Shown here one piece after another: positions 40,800 to 51,534 of a stretch of DNA of 64,000 nucleotides. How positions within the stretch are numbered: position 1 is the first letter of the stretch; the number at the start of each line of letters is the position of its first letter. Under the pieces are notes generated by a model. The model did no database searches, had not been told where the DNA came from, and was given only the letters and a program-made list of their open reading frames with translations. Source of the stretch: Thermoanaerobaculia bacterium (lineage in GTDB: Bacteria > Acidobacteriota > Thermoanaerobaculia > Multivoradales > J023); assembly GCA_028066595.1 (NCBI GenBank), contig JALCBJ010000004.1, forward strand, positions 111,935 to 175,934, given 5' to 3'. A program made the position numbers and the translations under genes.

Positions 40800-42521
40800 A
40801 TGTCAGAAGAAGAACGTGAAGTCCTCGAGCTCGACATCCTCTTCGTGGGTGCCGGCCCGGCAAGCCTCGCGGGTGCCTACCACCTCGGCAAACTGATCGA
40901 GCGCCACAACGAAGAAGTCGAGAACAGCGGATCGGGCGAGCCCATCGAGCTGGCCATGGCGGTGCTCGAGAAAGGTCAGGAGATCGGTAGCCACGCGCTC
41001 TCCGGAGCGGTGGTGGATCCACGCGCTTTCAAGGAATTGATGCCCGACGAGTGGCAGGACGCTCCGTTCGAGTCGGCGGTGACGGAAGAGAAATTCTTCT
41101 ACTTCAGCGAGAAGAAGGCTCGGTCGCTACCCATCCCCCCGCCGATGAAGAACCGCGGTAAGTACGTGGCCTCTCTGGGCAAGCTGATGAAGTGGCTGGC
41201 GCCCAAGGTGGAAGAGATGGAGATCGACATCTTCTGCGAGTTCCCGGCTTCCCTCGCGCTGGTAGAGGAGTCCGCGAACGGAACGAAGAAGGTCATCGGA
41301 GTTCGGACCGGGGACCGGGGCCTGGACCACGACGGCAAACCCAAGAGCAACTATGAGCCCGGTGTCGACATCCACGCCCACTGCGTCGTTCTGGGCGAGG
41401 GGCCACGGGGCACGTTGGCCAAGCAACTCGACGAGTCGTTCGGGCTCAGTGAGAGCTGCAATCCGCAGGTCTACGCCATCGGCATCAAGGAGATCTGGGA
41501 AGTACCCGAAGGCCGCATCCAGCCGGGCTTCGTGGCCCACACCATGGGCGAACCGCTGGGTTGGGACGTTTTCGGTGGCGGTTTCGTCTACGGCATGCAG
41601 GACAACCGGGCGATCGTCGGCTTGGTGGTGGGGCTGGACTACGAGAACCCCCATCTCGATCCCCACGCCGAGTTCAACCGCTTCAAACAACACCCCTGGG
41701 TACGTGACTTACTCCGGGACGGCAAGATGGAGTTCTACGGTGCCAAAGCCGTGCCCGAAGGCGGATGGTTCTCCATTCCCAGGAATCATGGAGATGGCTT
41801 CCTGGTCATCGGCGACAGCGGCGGCTTCCTCAACAATCAGAAGCTCAAGGGTGTCCACCTCGGTATGAAGAGCGGCATGCTCGCCGCCGAGACCATCTTC
41901 GAGGCGGTGAAGGAAGGCGGCGTGGAGGCTCTCGATGAGAGCCGCCTGGCCCGCTTCCAACAGAAGGTGGAGCAGTCCTGGATTCGCACGGAGATGTGGC
42001 CTTCACGCAACTTCCACCAAGCGTTCGAGAAGGGCAACCTGGGCGGCATGCTGCAAACCGCGCTCGGTATGGTCACCGGCGGCCGAGGATGGGGTCTGTT
42101 CGACAAACTCGAAGCTGAGGCCGGGCACGAGCGGATGAAGAAGCTGACGTCGCCCGAAGGCTCCCAGCTAAGGCCCCGGCCATCACCCGAAGTCGACGGC
42201 GTCCTGACCTTCGATCGTCTCGCCGATGTCTACAACTCGGGTACGAGTCACGAGGAAGATCAACCGGTACACCTACTGGTACACGACCCCGAACATTGCG
42301 TGACGGTATGCGCGCAAGAGTTTCAGAATCCGTGCGAACGATTCTGTCCTGCGGCGGTATACGAGATCGTCGACGATGCGGAACATTCCTCGGGCAAGCG
42401 GCTCCAGATCAACGCTTCGAATTGCGTGCACTGCAAGACCTGCGACATCGCGGATCCCTACCAGATCATCACCTGGGTGCCGCCGGAAGGCGGTGGCGGT
42501 CCGAACTACTCCAAGATGTGA
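40800..42521 (+). CDS. Electron transfer flavoprotein-ubiquinone oxidoreductase (ETF-QO)
   Basis: The 573-residue protein accepts electrons from reduced ETF and passes them to quinone, feeding fatty-acid and amino-acid oxidation into respiration. It has the FAD site VGAGPASLAGAYHLG near residue 16, the SHALSGAVVDPRA segment, the membrane/quinone region GGGFVYGMQ with PEGGWFSIP and GDSGGFLN, and a C-terminal 4Fe-4S domain with the four cysteines in CERFCPA and NCVHCKTC. Length equals the family norm. AGGAG precedes the ATG. The sulfatase-fold gene overlaps its stop codon. Confidence 0.97.
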   Translation: MSEEEREVLELDILFVGAGPASLAGAYHLGKLIERHNEEVENSGSGEPIELAMAVLEKGQEIGSHALSGAVVDPRAFKELMPDEWQDAPFESAVTEEKFFYFSEKKARSLPIPPPMKNRGKYVASLGKLMKWLAPKVEEMEIDIFCEFPASLALVEESANGTKKVIGVRTGDRGLDHDGKPKSNYEPGVDIHAHCVVLGEGPRGTLAKQLDESFGLSESCNPQVYAIGIKEIWEVPEGRIQPGFVAHTMGEPLGWDVFGGGFVYGMQDNRAIVGLVVGLDYENPHLDPHAEFNRFKQHPWVRDLLRDGKMEFYGAKAVPEGGWFSIPRNHGDGFLVIGDSGGFLNNQKLKGVHLGMKSGMLAAETIFEAVKEGGVEALDESRLARFQQKVEQSWIRTEMWPSRNFHQAFEKGNLGGMLQTALGMVTGGRGWGLFDKLEAEAGHERMKKLTSPEGSQLRPRPSPEVDGVLTFDRLADVYNSGTSHEEDQPVHLLVHDPEHCVTVCAQEFQNPCERFCPAAVYEIVDDAEHSSGKRLQINASNCVHCKTCDIADPYQIITWVPPEGGGGPNYSKM

Positions 42522-43975
42522 CCGGAGGCACTGCCTCTCGCGGCGGTAGCTCGATCGCTCCGTCGCACCGATCTGGATCCAGCCAGCGAAGTAGCGATCG
42601 CCGGGTCGCGCTGTTCGGCGCACTCCACGGCGCCAGCCTCGGCGCACTGCTGATCAGCCACCCCGTGCTCGACCTGGTGGCACGCCATCCCGCATTCCTC
42701 GATGCCCACCGCCTCGGCGCAGGAGGGATCGCCGCTCTCGGCGTCGCCTCGACTCTGATCCCCTCCCTCGTCGGTGCGCTGATCGGAGCTTGGTTGGAGA
42801 CATGGCGCAACCTGCCGCGCACCGTGAGCCTCTGGCTGACCTTTCTGTCTCCAGCACTCGTCGTGGTTCCGACGGTCTTCTTGCTCCACCCCGAGGTACG
42901 CAGCCGCCTCCAAACGCCCGAGACTCGTCAGCCCGTCGACGTGGTCCACCCAGTGCCCGTCATCCTGCTGGTCTTCGACGAGCTACCCCTACCCGTCCTA
43001 CTGGACGAAGTGGGCGCTCTCGATGCCGACCAGTTTCCTCACTTCGCGCGCCTCGCCTCCATGTCGTACTTCTTCTCGGGCGCTCGCTCACCGTACGCGA
43101 CGACCTTGCCTTCCGTTCCGGCCATTCTCACGGGCCGCTATGCACAGGCCGATCTGCAGGTGGCACAGGCGGAAACGTGCAACCTGTTCTCAGATCTGGC
43201 GGGCACCTACCGCCTGGACGTGGAGGAGCGAGTCACCCGACTGGCCCGCGGCATTCACCGACCCGCCTTCGCACACACGGCACCTCCTTCGCCGATCGGC
43301 GTCATTGCCCGAGATCTCGGGATTCTCTACCTGCACCGTGTTCTACCCACGAGCTGGACCCGCGGGCTACCCCCGGTGGACGTGGGTTGGGGTTCCTTCC
43401 AGGCGTCACATGGCCCATCCGATCCAACTCGCGATCCGCGAGTCGCGCGCTTCCTCGACTTCATCGATCGGGTCGGTGCGGATCCGGACGTACCCACACT
43501 CTACTTTTTTCACTCCGCCCTTCCCCACCGCCCATGGGACCTGGGTGGTGATCTACCGTCTCAGACACGCGTCGCCGACGACCTCTTGGGCCAGCTCTTG
43601 GAGCGGATGGACGAGACCGGTCTGCTGAACCGAGCACTCGTTGTGGTGGTCGCCGATCACGGTATCGGTCTGACGCCGGGCGCGGGCGAACGCGGGGATC
43701 CCGATCGCCGGGTGGTCTTCGACGAGATCCTCTCGGTACCGTTATTCATCAAGCTCCCGGAGCAAACCCAAGGGAAACACCACGCGGGATACGTGGAGAC
43801 CGTGGACCTCCTACCCACGGTGGCCCAGGTCCTGGGCTTCGAGCCTTCGTGCCCACCCGACGGGCGCTCTCTCTTCGCTGCGAAGAGAGCCTGGGAGGAG
43901 ACCACGTTCTACCTCCATCGCGGTTGGGCCACGAGACCCGCCGCGGTCACACGGGGTCGCCCAAGAGGCCTATGA
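42518..43975 (+). CDS. Alkaline-phosphatase-superfamily (sulfatase-like) membrane protein
   Basis: The GTG at 42518 overlaps the ETF-QO stop in a GTGA, implying coupling; 485 residues. Three or so N-terminal membrane helices (FGALHGASLGALL, GIAALGVASTLIPSLVGALIGAW, LWLTFLSPALVVVPTVFLL) precede an extracytoplasmic domain. Its metal-binding elements are VFDELPLPVLLD, SPYATTLPSVPAILTGR where the nucleophile Thr/Ser is expected, and VVVADHG with the Asp-His pair. The family includes sulfatases and phosphoethanolamine/phosphoglycerol transferases; which applies is unknown. Its end overlaps the convergent phosphohexomutase by 29 bases. Confidence 0.82.
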   Translation: MTGGTASRGGSSIAPSHRSGSSQRSSDRRVALFGALHGASLGALLISHPVLDLVARHPAFLDAHRLGAGGIAALGVASTLIPSLVGALIGAWLETWRNLPRTVSLWLTFLSPALVVVPTVFLLHPEVRSRLQTPETRQPVDVVHPVPVILLVFDELPLPVLLDEVGALDADQFPHFARLASMSYFFSGARSPYATTLPSVPAILTGRYAQADLQVAQAETCNLFSDLAGTYRLDVEERVTRLARGIHRPAFAHTAPPSPIGVIARDLGILYLHRVLPTSWTRGLPPVDVGWGSFQASHGPSDPTRDPRVARFLDFIDRVGADPDVPTLYFFHSALPHRPWDLGGDLPSQTRVADDLLGQLLERMDETGLLNRALVVVVADHGIGLTPGAGERGDPDRRVVFDEILSVPLFIKLPEQTQGKHHAGYVETVDLLPTVAQVLGFEPSCPPDGRSLFAAKRAWEETTFYLHRGWATRPAAVTRGRPRGL

Positions 43976-45305
43976 GCTCGGCCATCCGAGTATCGAGCTG
44001 CGCCTGATCTTTGGCTTCCGCCACCATACGTAGGTAGGGCTCGGTGTTCGACGGCCGCACGTTGAACCACCAGTCGTCATACTGCACGGTGATGCCGTCC
44101 AGGTAGTCGATCTCGCCGTCCGAGTACTTCTCCGCCAGCAGCTCGATCTTCCCCTGTTTGTCTTCCACCTGGAAGTTGGTCTCTTCACTCTTGGCATAGC
44201 GCTGAAGTGGTCGCACGAGCTCGGAGAACGTCCGCCCTGTCTGCCAGAGCAGATTGAAGACATGGAAGGCGGCCAGCAGGGCGTTATCGGCTGTGTATGT
44301 ATCTCGAAAGTAGTAGTGACCCGCCAGCTCGCCGCCGAAGATGCCGTCGTGCTTGCGCAGTGTCGCTTTGATGAAACTGTGCCCCACCCGCTCGCGAACC
44401 GGCTGTCCACCTTTCTCCTCGATGTACTCGGCGACCGCTCGTGAAGAGCGCAGGTCGTAGGCCACGACACTGCCGGAATGCTCGCCCAGCATCTCGCCGG
44501 CGATCAGCGCCGTCGTCAAGTCGTTGCCTACGGGCTCGCCGTTCTCGTCGACGAAGGCCGAACGATCAGCATCGCCATCGAAGGAGATTCCCAGGTCGGC
44601 GTCGTACTCTCGCACCGCGGCTGAGAGGTCGCGCAGGTTGGCGAGCTTGAGTGGATTGGCTTCGTGGTTCGGAAAGGAGCCGTCGAGCTCGAAATACAGC
44701 GGGATCAGCTCGATATGTGCCTGCTCCAGGATCGGCTGATAGATCGTTCCCATCCCGTTGGCGGCATCGACTACCACCTTCAGTCGGGCTGCCCCTTCGG
44801 GTCGGTGAAGCTGTCCGAGGAGAAAGGCACGGTATGCCTCCATGATTTCCGTCGTCTCGTAACCACCCCGTTCCGCGGCCTTGGACAGGTCGCCCGTGGT
44901 CACCTTGGACTCGATCAGCGGGATGCCGTGGTCACCTGAAACCGGACGGGCCTCGCGCTTCGAGAACTTGATTCCGTTGTACTCGGCCGGGTTGTGCGAC
45001 GCGGTGACCTGGATGCCGCCTGAGGCCCCGAGGTGGCCGACGGCAAAGTAGTTCATGGGCGTCGTCGCCAAACCGATGTCGACGACGTGCAGTCCGCTGT
45101 CGCGGAGTCCTTCGATGAGACGCTGCTGGAGCGGCACGCTGTGCGGGCGCATGTCTCGACCGACGACGATCTTCCCACCACCGTGGCGAAGATCGTCTTC
45201 GTCGAGTACCGCGCGATAGGCGAGTCCGATCTGGTACGCGAGCTCGTCGTGAAGCTGGGAGGGGTAGAGACCCCGAACGTCGTAGGCCTTGAAGATGCCT
45301 GCCAT
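43947..45305 (-). CDS. Phosphomannomutase/phosphoglucomutase
   Basis: The 452-residue alpha-D-phosphohexomutase interconverts hexose 1- and 6-phosphates, supplying GDP-mannose or UDP-glucose for polysaccharide. The phosphoserine is S103 in VTASHNPAEYNG, the magnesium loop is D243-G-D-A-D247-R in ISFDGDADR, the sugar loop is GGELAGHYYFRDTY, and the phosphate loop is RPSNTEPYLR. AGGAG sits seven bases before the ATG. The four-domain length and motifs fit the AlgC/ManB group with dual specificity. Confidence 0.96.
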   Translation of the reverse strand: MAGIFKAYDVRGLYPSQLHDELAYQIGLAYRAVLDEDDLRHGGGKIVVGRDMRPHSVPLQQRLIEGLRDSGLHVVDIGLATTPMNYFAVGHLGASGGIQVTASHNPAEYNGIKFSKREARPVSGDHGIPLIESKVTTGDLSKAAERGGYETTEIMEAYRAFLLGQLHRPEGAARLKVVVDAANGMGTIYQPILEQAHIELIPLYFELDGSFPNHEANPLKLANLRDLSAAVREYDADLGISFDGDADRSAFVDENGEPVGNDLTTALIAGEMLGEHSGSVVAYDLRSSRAVAEYIEEKGGQPVRERVGHSFIKATLRKHDGIFGGELAGHYYFRDTYTADNALLAAFHVFNLLWQTGRTFSELVRPLQRYAKSEETNFQVEDKQGKIELLAEKYSDGEIDYLDGITVQYDDWWFNVRPSNTEPYLRMVAEAKDQAQLDTRMAELIGLLGDPV

Positions 45306-45407
45306 GTCTATCTCCTGATCACTGCCTTCCGGCAGTCGTATGATCGATTCGAGGGCTGTTTCCCTATGGGCTCTGAGGTCCCGTTGCCAGAAAGTCCCGA
45401 CGAATTG

Positions 45408-46421
45408 TCAGGTGTTCAGTCCCAGATCGAGGAGCCAGGTTTCCAGCTTGCGGCCGAACTCCTCCGGCGATTCCGCATGGGGCAAGACACCTGCTTGCTC
45501 GAAGATCTCCAGCTCGGCGGGTGGGGACGAGGGAAGGCGCAACAGCCAAAGATCTGCGGCCTCCACGGGCGGACTCACCGCGCGCCTCCCCCACGCCAGC
45601 CAACAGGGTGCTTCGATTCTGGCCAGGACCTCACGGATGCCATGGTTCAAATAGCCTGCCAAATAGGACGCGAGCGCGCGATGTGCTCCTGGCCTGTGGC
45701 TGTTCATGTAGTGCAAGTCGATCACCCCATCGTCCACCAGGTCCGGCGAGGCATAGACCTCGCGTCGCAGGTAGCCCGCCAGGGCGGTCCGACTGGTGAA
45801 CAGGTTGAGGGCCGACGTGCCGAGTATCGGCAAATCCAGCAGCTTGTGCATCACCGCGTCCTTGAAATCCGGCTCGTCGCCGTAGAGCTCAAGGCCTTGG
45901 GGCGCAACGAGTCCCAAGGCGCGGACGCGATCCGGTCGGTCGACTGCCAGCTGCACCGCATAGGCTGCCGGCAGCCCGGCGGCGATCAGCACGGCCGGCC
46001 TACCCACGACCTGCTCCAGGAAGTCCCGCAACATCGAGACATAGACCTCGTCGTTCAGCACCAAGCGCTGCCCAACCCGGCTGGACTGGCCCCAGCCCAG
46101 AAGATCAGGCGCGAAGATCTCGAAGCTCCGGGTGAGGACCTCCGCGGCGTGGCGCCACTCGGCCGAGCTGTGCCCTGCACCGAACGAATGCACCAAGACA
46201 ACGGGCAACCCTTCCCCCAGGCGCTGATACGCGATGTCGCCGTGGCGCCACAGAAAGCGATCTCCCGACCCCCAGGTAGCATCGGGCAGGTTGGCCGCAT
46301 GACGAGAGACGAGGGTATTGGCCAAAGCCGGTACGCCGACCGCGGCACCGCCCATCAGCAGCCCTCGGATCAATCGCTTGCGGCGCGTGCGGCGTAGCTC
46401 TTCGTCGCGGCTCTGGGCCAT
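45408..46421 (-). CDS. Alpha/beta-hydrolase-fold protein with degraded catalytic triad
   Basis: The 337-residue protein has an N-terminal membrane helix (about residues 16-35), then an alpha/beta hydrolase fold: VVLVHSFGAGHSSAEW for the oxyanion strand and FAPDLLGWGQSS. Where the nucleophile elbow GxSxG should be the sequence is VLIAAGLPAAYA (about 144-155), with no Ser, and the acid position in AWGRRAVSPP lacks Asp. The final histidine remains in LPHAESPEEF. This suggests a non-enzymatic or altered protein. It is divergent from def, with a 200-base gap. Confidence 0.82.
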   Translation of the reverse strand: MAQSRDEELRRTRRKRLIRGLLMGGAAVGVPALANTLVSRHAANLPDATWGSGDRFLWRHGDIAYQRLGEGLPVVLVHSFGAGHSSAEWRHAAEVLTRSFEIFAPDLLGWGQSSRVGQRLVLNDEVYVSMLRDFLEQVVGRPAVLIAAGLPAAYAVQLAVDRPDRVRALGLVAPQGLELYGDEPDFKDAVMHKLLDLPILGTSALNLFTSRTALAGYLRREVYASPDLVDDGVIDLHYMNSHRPGAHRALASYLAGYLNHGIREVLARIEAPCWLAWGRRAVSPPVEAADLWLLRLPSSPPAELEIFEQAGVLPHAESPEEFGRKLETWLLDLGLNT

Positions 46422-46621
46422 GGCGCGACGAGAATAGCACGCACCCTCGACACGGGTTCGCGCGTCGTTTCACTGCTCGACACGGTATCGGTCGGACCAT
46501 TCTCGCTGCGGCACCGTGGCCATCAAATCGATCTGTTCGCCGCGGACCGGACCGCATCGACCGACCACGCACACGGCCAAACCCGCTCGGGTAAAGGTCG
46601 TTCGCACGCTAGAATGGCGCA

Positions 46622-47191
46622 ATGCCTATCCGAGACATCCTCCGGCTCGGCCATCCCGCACTGCGTACCCCAGCTAGCAGCGTGGGAGATACCGACCTGC
46701 AGTCGGACGAGATCCAGATCCTCGTCGACGACATGCTGGAGACCATGCGCTCAGCCGGTGGAGTCGGTTTGGCAGCCCCGCAGATCGGTGTCTCGCTCCA
46801 GCTCTTCGTCTACCTGGCAGTGGACGTGGATCGACCGCGGGAGGATGCAGAGGAGAAGGTATTGATCAACCCCGCCGTCGAACCCGAGGCTGGAGAGCCC
46901 GTCTATGACTGGGAAGGTTGTCTCTCGATCCCTGATCTCCGCGGGCTGGTACCTCGGCCCCAGGCGGTCCGAGTCCATGCCCTCGACCGCGAAGGTAGCA
47001 AGCTCGAATTTCGTGCCACCGACTATGAAGCACGCATCATTCAGCACGAATTCGATCATCTGAACGGCATCGTCTTCGTCGACCGGATGAGAGACCTACG
47101 TTCCCTGGCGTTCAGCGCCGAGTGGGAACGCTACATGACCGAGGGCGATGAACCCCCGGTGGAGTCCGAGGCTGCAGCGGAAGCGGGCTAG
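46622..47191 (+). CDS. def: Peptide deformylase
   Basis: The 189-residue enzyme removes the formyl group from nascent proteins. All three motifs are present: GGVGLAAPQIGV (G46 onwards), EGCLSIP with metal ligand C100, and QHEFDHLNG with H142, H146 and catalytic E143. It starts with MPIRDILRLGHPALR, the usual beginning. It is followed by rlmH on the same strand; no formyltransferase gene is beside it in this window. Confidence 0.97.
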   Translation: MPIRDILRLGHPALRTPASSVGDTDLQSDEIQILVDDMLETMRSAGGVGLAAPQIGVSLQLFVYLAVDVDRPREDAEEKVLINPAVEPEAGEPVYDWEGCLSIPDLRGLVPRPQAVRVHALDREGSKLEFRATDYEARIIQHEFDHLNGIVFVDRMRDLRSLAFSAEWERYMTEGDEPPVESEAAAEAG

Positions 47192-47362
47192 GTGCCGACC
47201 CGTCGCCCTCGCTCCTGAGCAGCCCTTCCCAGTGGCGAAGATCCTCCGCGCGCCCGAAACTCGGCTGCAGAGCGGTCCCCTCGAGCACCGGGAAGGTCCG
47301 GGGGCTGCCGCAACGCAGGGACGTTCGACTCGGCCTCGGCCGACGGCACGACAGGGCGCCGG

Positions 47363-47845
47363 TTGGTGAACCCCAAAGGGCGAAGAATCATGGTTCTGTG
47401 GGCGGGTCGCCACCATCGCCCTGAATGGGAAGTACTCTGCGCCGACTACCGACAGCGCATCGAACGTGAGCTACCGATAGACGACCGCATGATCAAAGCA
47501 GGTGGTAGCGGCAAGGATCCTGGACGCAAGGATGCCGAAGGCGAGGCTCTGTTGGCAGCTCTACCTCAGCCGTGCTGGTCCATCGCGCTGGACCCCAGAG
47601 CGAGACCGGCCAGCACCGGCGATCTCGCGAAGGAGCTCCGGAGACTGCGCGAGGAATGGCCCCATCCGATCGCATTCATCCTCGGCTCCGATCTAGGTCT
47701 TGCCGAGTGCGTGCTGCAAGCCGTCAGGCAGCGACTGTCCCTCGGCAAGATGGTGTTCGGCCACGAGCTGGCGCGGTTGGCCCTCTACGAACAGCTGTAC
47801 CGCTCGATTTCCATCGGCAAAGGAATAAAATACCACCGCTTTTAG
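47363..47845 (+). CDS. rlmH: 23S rRNA (pseudouridine1915-N3)-methyltransferase RlmH
   Basis: The 160-residue SPOUT-class enzyme methylates pseudouridine 1915 in helix 69 of 23S rRNA using SAM. Its trefoil-knot region is IAFILGSDLGL, LGKMVFGHELARLALYEQLYRSISIGKG and the closing KYHRF, with the conserved YH near the end. The SAM loop reads LGSDLG instead of the usual IGGxxG. Start choice is uncertain: TTG 47363, GTG 47366 or ATG 47390; only the first two keep the whole first beta strand. It lies between def and a DksA-like gene. Confidence 0.92.
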   Translation: MVNPKGRRIMVLWAGRHHRPEWEVLCADYRQRIERELPIDDRMIKAGGSGKDPGRKDAEGEALLAALPQPCWSIALDPRARPASTGDLAKELRRLREEWPHPIAFILGSDLGLAECVLQAVRQRLSLGKMVFGHELARLALYEQLYRSISIGKGIKYHRF

Positions 47846-47949
47846 TTTCGGAGTGGCACAGTCGGCCGGAGGGTCGCTGACGCCCGCCGACGCGGGCGCC
47901 ACATCGAGATGCTGCCGACAGCGGCGTCGCAATCAACAGAAAGGGTGAA

Positions 47950-48348
47950 ATGGCCGTGCCCAAGACCAGCACCATGGAAGCTAACCTCTCCGACACGGAA
48001 CTCGCGCAGTTCGAAGACGCTCTCCAAAAGAAACGTCGCGAGGTGGTCAGTCTCTACGAGCACGACGTCAAGGTAGGCCAGGAGTCGACCGACGACAACT
48101 CCGACGACTTCGCCGATCGCGCGAACAATTCATACAACCGCGAGACGATGTTCGCACTCTCCGACGTGGAGAGGCGCATGGTGATCCAGATCGATGCTGC
48201 CCTCGAGCGCATCAAAAACGGGCAATTCGGCATCTGCACCCATTGCGGCAGTTTGATCGGCCGCCCCCGGCTCGAAGCCGTGCCGTGGGCCGAGTACTGC
48301 ATCGAATGCCAAGAGAAGGCAGAGAAAGGTCTGCTGCTGGGTCCTTGA
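47950..48348 (+). CDS. TraR/DksA-family zinc-finger protein
   Basis: The 132-residue protein has an acidic coiled-coil (EDALQKKRREVVSLYEHDVKV, then DDNSDDFADRANN, carrying the DxxD/A tip typical of DksA) and a C4 zinc finger with C96-x2-C99 and C117-x2-C120 (CTHCG, CIECQ). Members bind the RNA polymerase secondary channel and modulate transcription with or without ppGpp. A ribosome site AAAGGG precedes the ATG. A 12-bp perfect inverted repeat follows the stop codon. Confidence 0.93.
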   Translation: MAVPKTSTMEANLSDTELAQFEDALQKKRREVVSLYEHDVKVGQESTDDNSDDFADRANNSYNRETMFALSDVERRMVIQIDAALERIKNGQFGICTHCGSLIGRPRLEAVPWAEYCIECQEKAEKGLLLGP

Positions 48349-48352
48349 TTCG

Positions 48353-48386
48353 GTCGATCCGGCCAATCCGCAGAGGCCGGATCGAC
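48353..48386 (+). terminator. Inverted repeat after the DksA-like gene
   Basis: A perfect 12-bp stem GTCGATCCGGCC (48353-48364) and GGCCGGATCGAC (48375-48386) encloses a 10-base loop, four bases after the stop codon. No T-run follows, so it may act as a terminator with help or as an mRNA end-protecting hairpin. Confidence 0.75.
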
Positions 48387-48672
48387 GTCGTGAGTTAGAC
48401 ACTGCTTTCGCTCATCCCTCTTCGGAAAGGGGCGTCAAAGCAGGCCAGCTGGGCCAGTTCGTAGGAAGCCGGTTCCCATGTCCGCAGGGGACAGGGTTAC
48501 GCCATGCGAGTGGCCTTGGCGCTCCCCCTCTTCGGAGAGAGGGAGCTGGAGGGGGAGTTCAAGCAGAGCGCTGCTTCCAAACCGCCGGGATACCGGAGCG
48601 AACTCGATCGGACACTTCCGCGGTCCAGTGCAGGGCTTGATTCAGCCCGAGCACGCAAAAAGGTACGCAGGA
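48387..48672. other. Structured intergenic region between convergent genes
   Basis: No gene is seen, but the region contains two hairpins capped by C-UUCG-G tetraloops. The first (48403-48442) has an outer stem TGCTTT/AAAGCA and inner CCCTC-TTCG-GA..GGG. The second (48521-48546) has stem GCTCCC..CTC-TTCG-GAG..GGGAGC with two bulged As. The second may terminate the minus-strand secDF transcript. An unrecognised structured RNA is possible. Confidence 0.45.
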
Positions 48673-49860
48673 CTAGACGGTCTGGACCTTGGTGGCCTTC
48701 TGCTGTCTCTTGCTGGCCGTCATCTGCTCCCAGAGCAGTGCGAACGGGCTGGCGACGAAGACCGAGGAGTAGGTTCCGATGAAGACACCTACCATGAGCA
48801 CGAACGCGAAGCCCCGCAGCACCTCACCGCCGGCGACGAAGAGGCAAGCAACCACCAACAGGGTGGTACCCGAGGTGAGCACCGTGCGTGACAACGTCTG
48901 GTTGATTGAAAGATTCATCACGTCTTCCAGCGGCATGCGCTTGAAGCGATCGCGGTTCTCGCGCACGCGATCGAAGATCACCACCGTGTCGTTCACCGAA
49001 TAACCCACCAGTGTCAGGAACGCCGCGATGGTGGGCAGATTGAACTCATAGTTCATGATGGCGAACAGGCCCAAGGTGATGAAGAAGTCGTGGAATACCG
49101 CCACCACGGCACCGATGCCGAAACGCAGCTGGAATCGGTACCAGATATACGTCAGCATGCCGATCAACGACAGCACCACGGCAAGCGCACCTTTGGTACG
49201 CAACTCCTTGCCGATCTGCGGACCCACGTTCTGGTTGCTGCGTACCACGTAGGAACCGAGGTAGGCGCCGTCGCGAATCTCGTCGTAGGCGGCACTCGAC
49301 AAGCCATCCACCGCCTGGAGCTGCTCCCACGTGGTGAACAGACCGAGCCTCTGACGCGCATCGACCACGGCGTTGGCGATCGCTTCGTAATGAGCGTTGG
49401 CAGCGTCCACGTCGTCGGCCATCAGCCCGTCGGGATCCGACGCCTTGAGAACCGTGGCGATGGAATTGGTACCGCGCTGGTTCAAATCGTTCTCGTTGTC
49501 GCCGCGGTCTGGATTGAACGCCTCGTTGAGAGCAGCCAGTAGCTCTTTGGAGGAGCCTTCTTCACTGCCTTCCTTGACCGGCGTCTTGATCAGGACCTCA
49601 TGATTCTCCGGTGGACCGTACTGCTGGATCTGCGCATCTCGCTGACCCGCAGCACCGAGGGCGGAGCGGATCTGATCGACGCCGACGCTCTCGTCGAACT
49701 TCACAGTCAGCTGGGTGCCTCCGGCGAAGTCGATGCCGAAGTTGAGACCTCCGAGGAGGAAGAACTCGACGCCCGTCGCCACCAGCAGGGCGATCGAGAC
49801 CCAGATGAAGAACTTCCGGTAGCGGAGAAAGGGGATCTTGGTATTGGTGAGGAATTCCAT
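48673..49860 (-). CDS. secF: Protein translocase subunit SecF (with enlarged periplasmic domain)
   Basis: The 395-residue protein is longer than a standard ~310-residue SecF. It has the first helix, the FGIDFAGGTQL box (41-51), QNVGPQIGKEL before helix two, and the late conserved VGYSVNDTVVIFDRVREN and RTVLTSGTTLLV. The extra length lies between about residues 95 and 208, including a helix-hairpin-helix-like stretch FTTWEQLQAVDGLSSAAYDEI. With SecD it forms a proton-driven RND-type motor that pulls exported proteins through SecYEG. It follows secD after 11 bases. Confidence 0.96.
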   Translation of the reverse strand: MEFLTNTKIPFLRYRKFFIWVSIALLVATGVEFFLLGGLNFGIDFAGGTQLTVKFDESVGVDQIRSALGAAGQRDAQIQQYGPPENHEVLIKTPVKEGSEEGSSKELLAALNEAFNPDRGDNENDLNQRGTNSIATVLKASDPDGLMADDVDAANAHYEAIANAVVDARQRLGLFTTWEQLQAVDGLSSAAYDEIRDGAYLGSYVVRSNQNVGPQIGKELRTKGALAVVLSLIGMLTYIWYRFQLRFGIGAVVAVFHDFFITLGLFAIMNYEFNLPTIAAFLTLVGYSVNDTVVIFDRVRENRDRFKRMPLEDVMNLSINQTLSRTVLTSGTTLLVVACLFVAGGEVLRGFAFVLMVGVFIGTYSSVFVASPFALLWEQMTASKRQQKATKVQTV

Positions 49861-49871
49861 GGCTGCCTCGA

Positions 49872-51446
<1,575 letters not shown>

Positions 51447-51534
51447 CTTGGGGCTCCGTCAAGAACGGGTATCGAATACGGGTCTCTCAAATGGTGAGCA
51501 AGTTTCCTGGAGTCGCCAGGGCAATCGAACGTCG

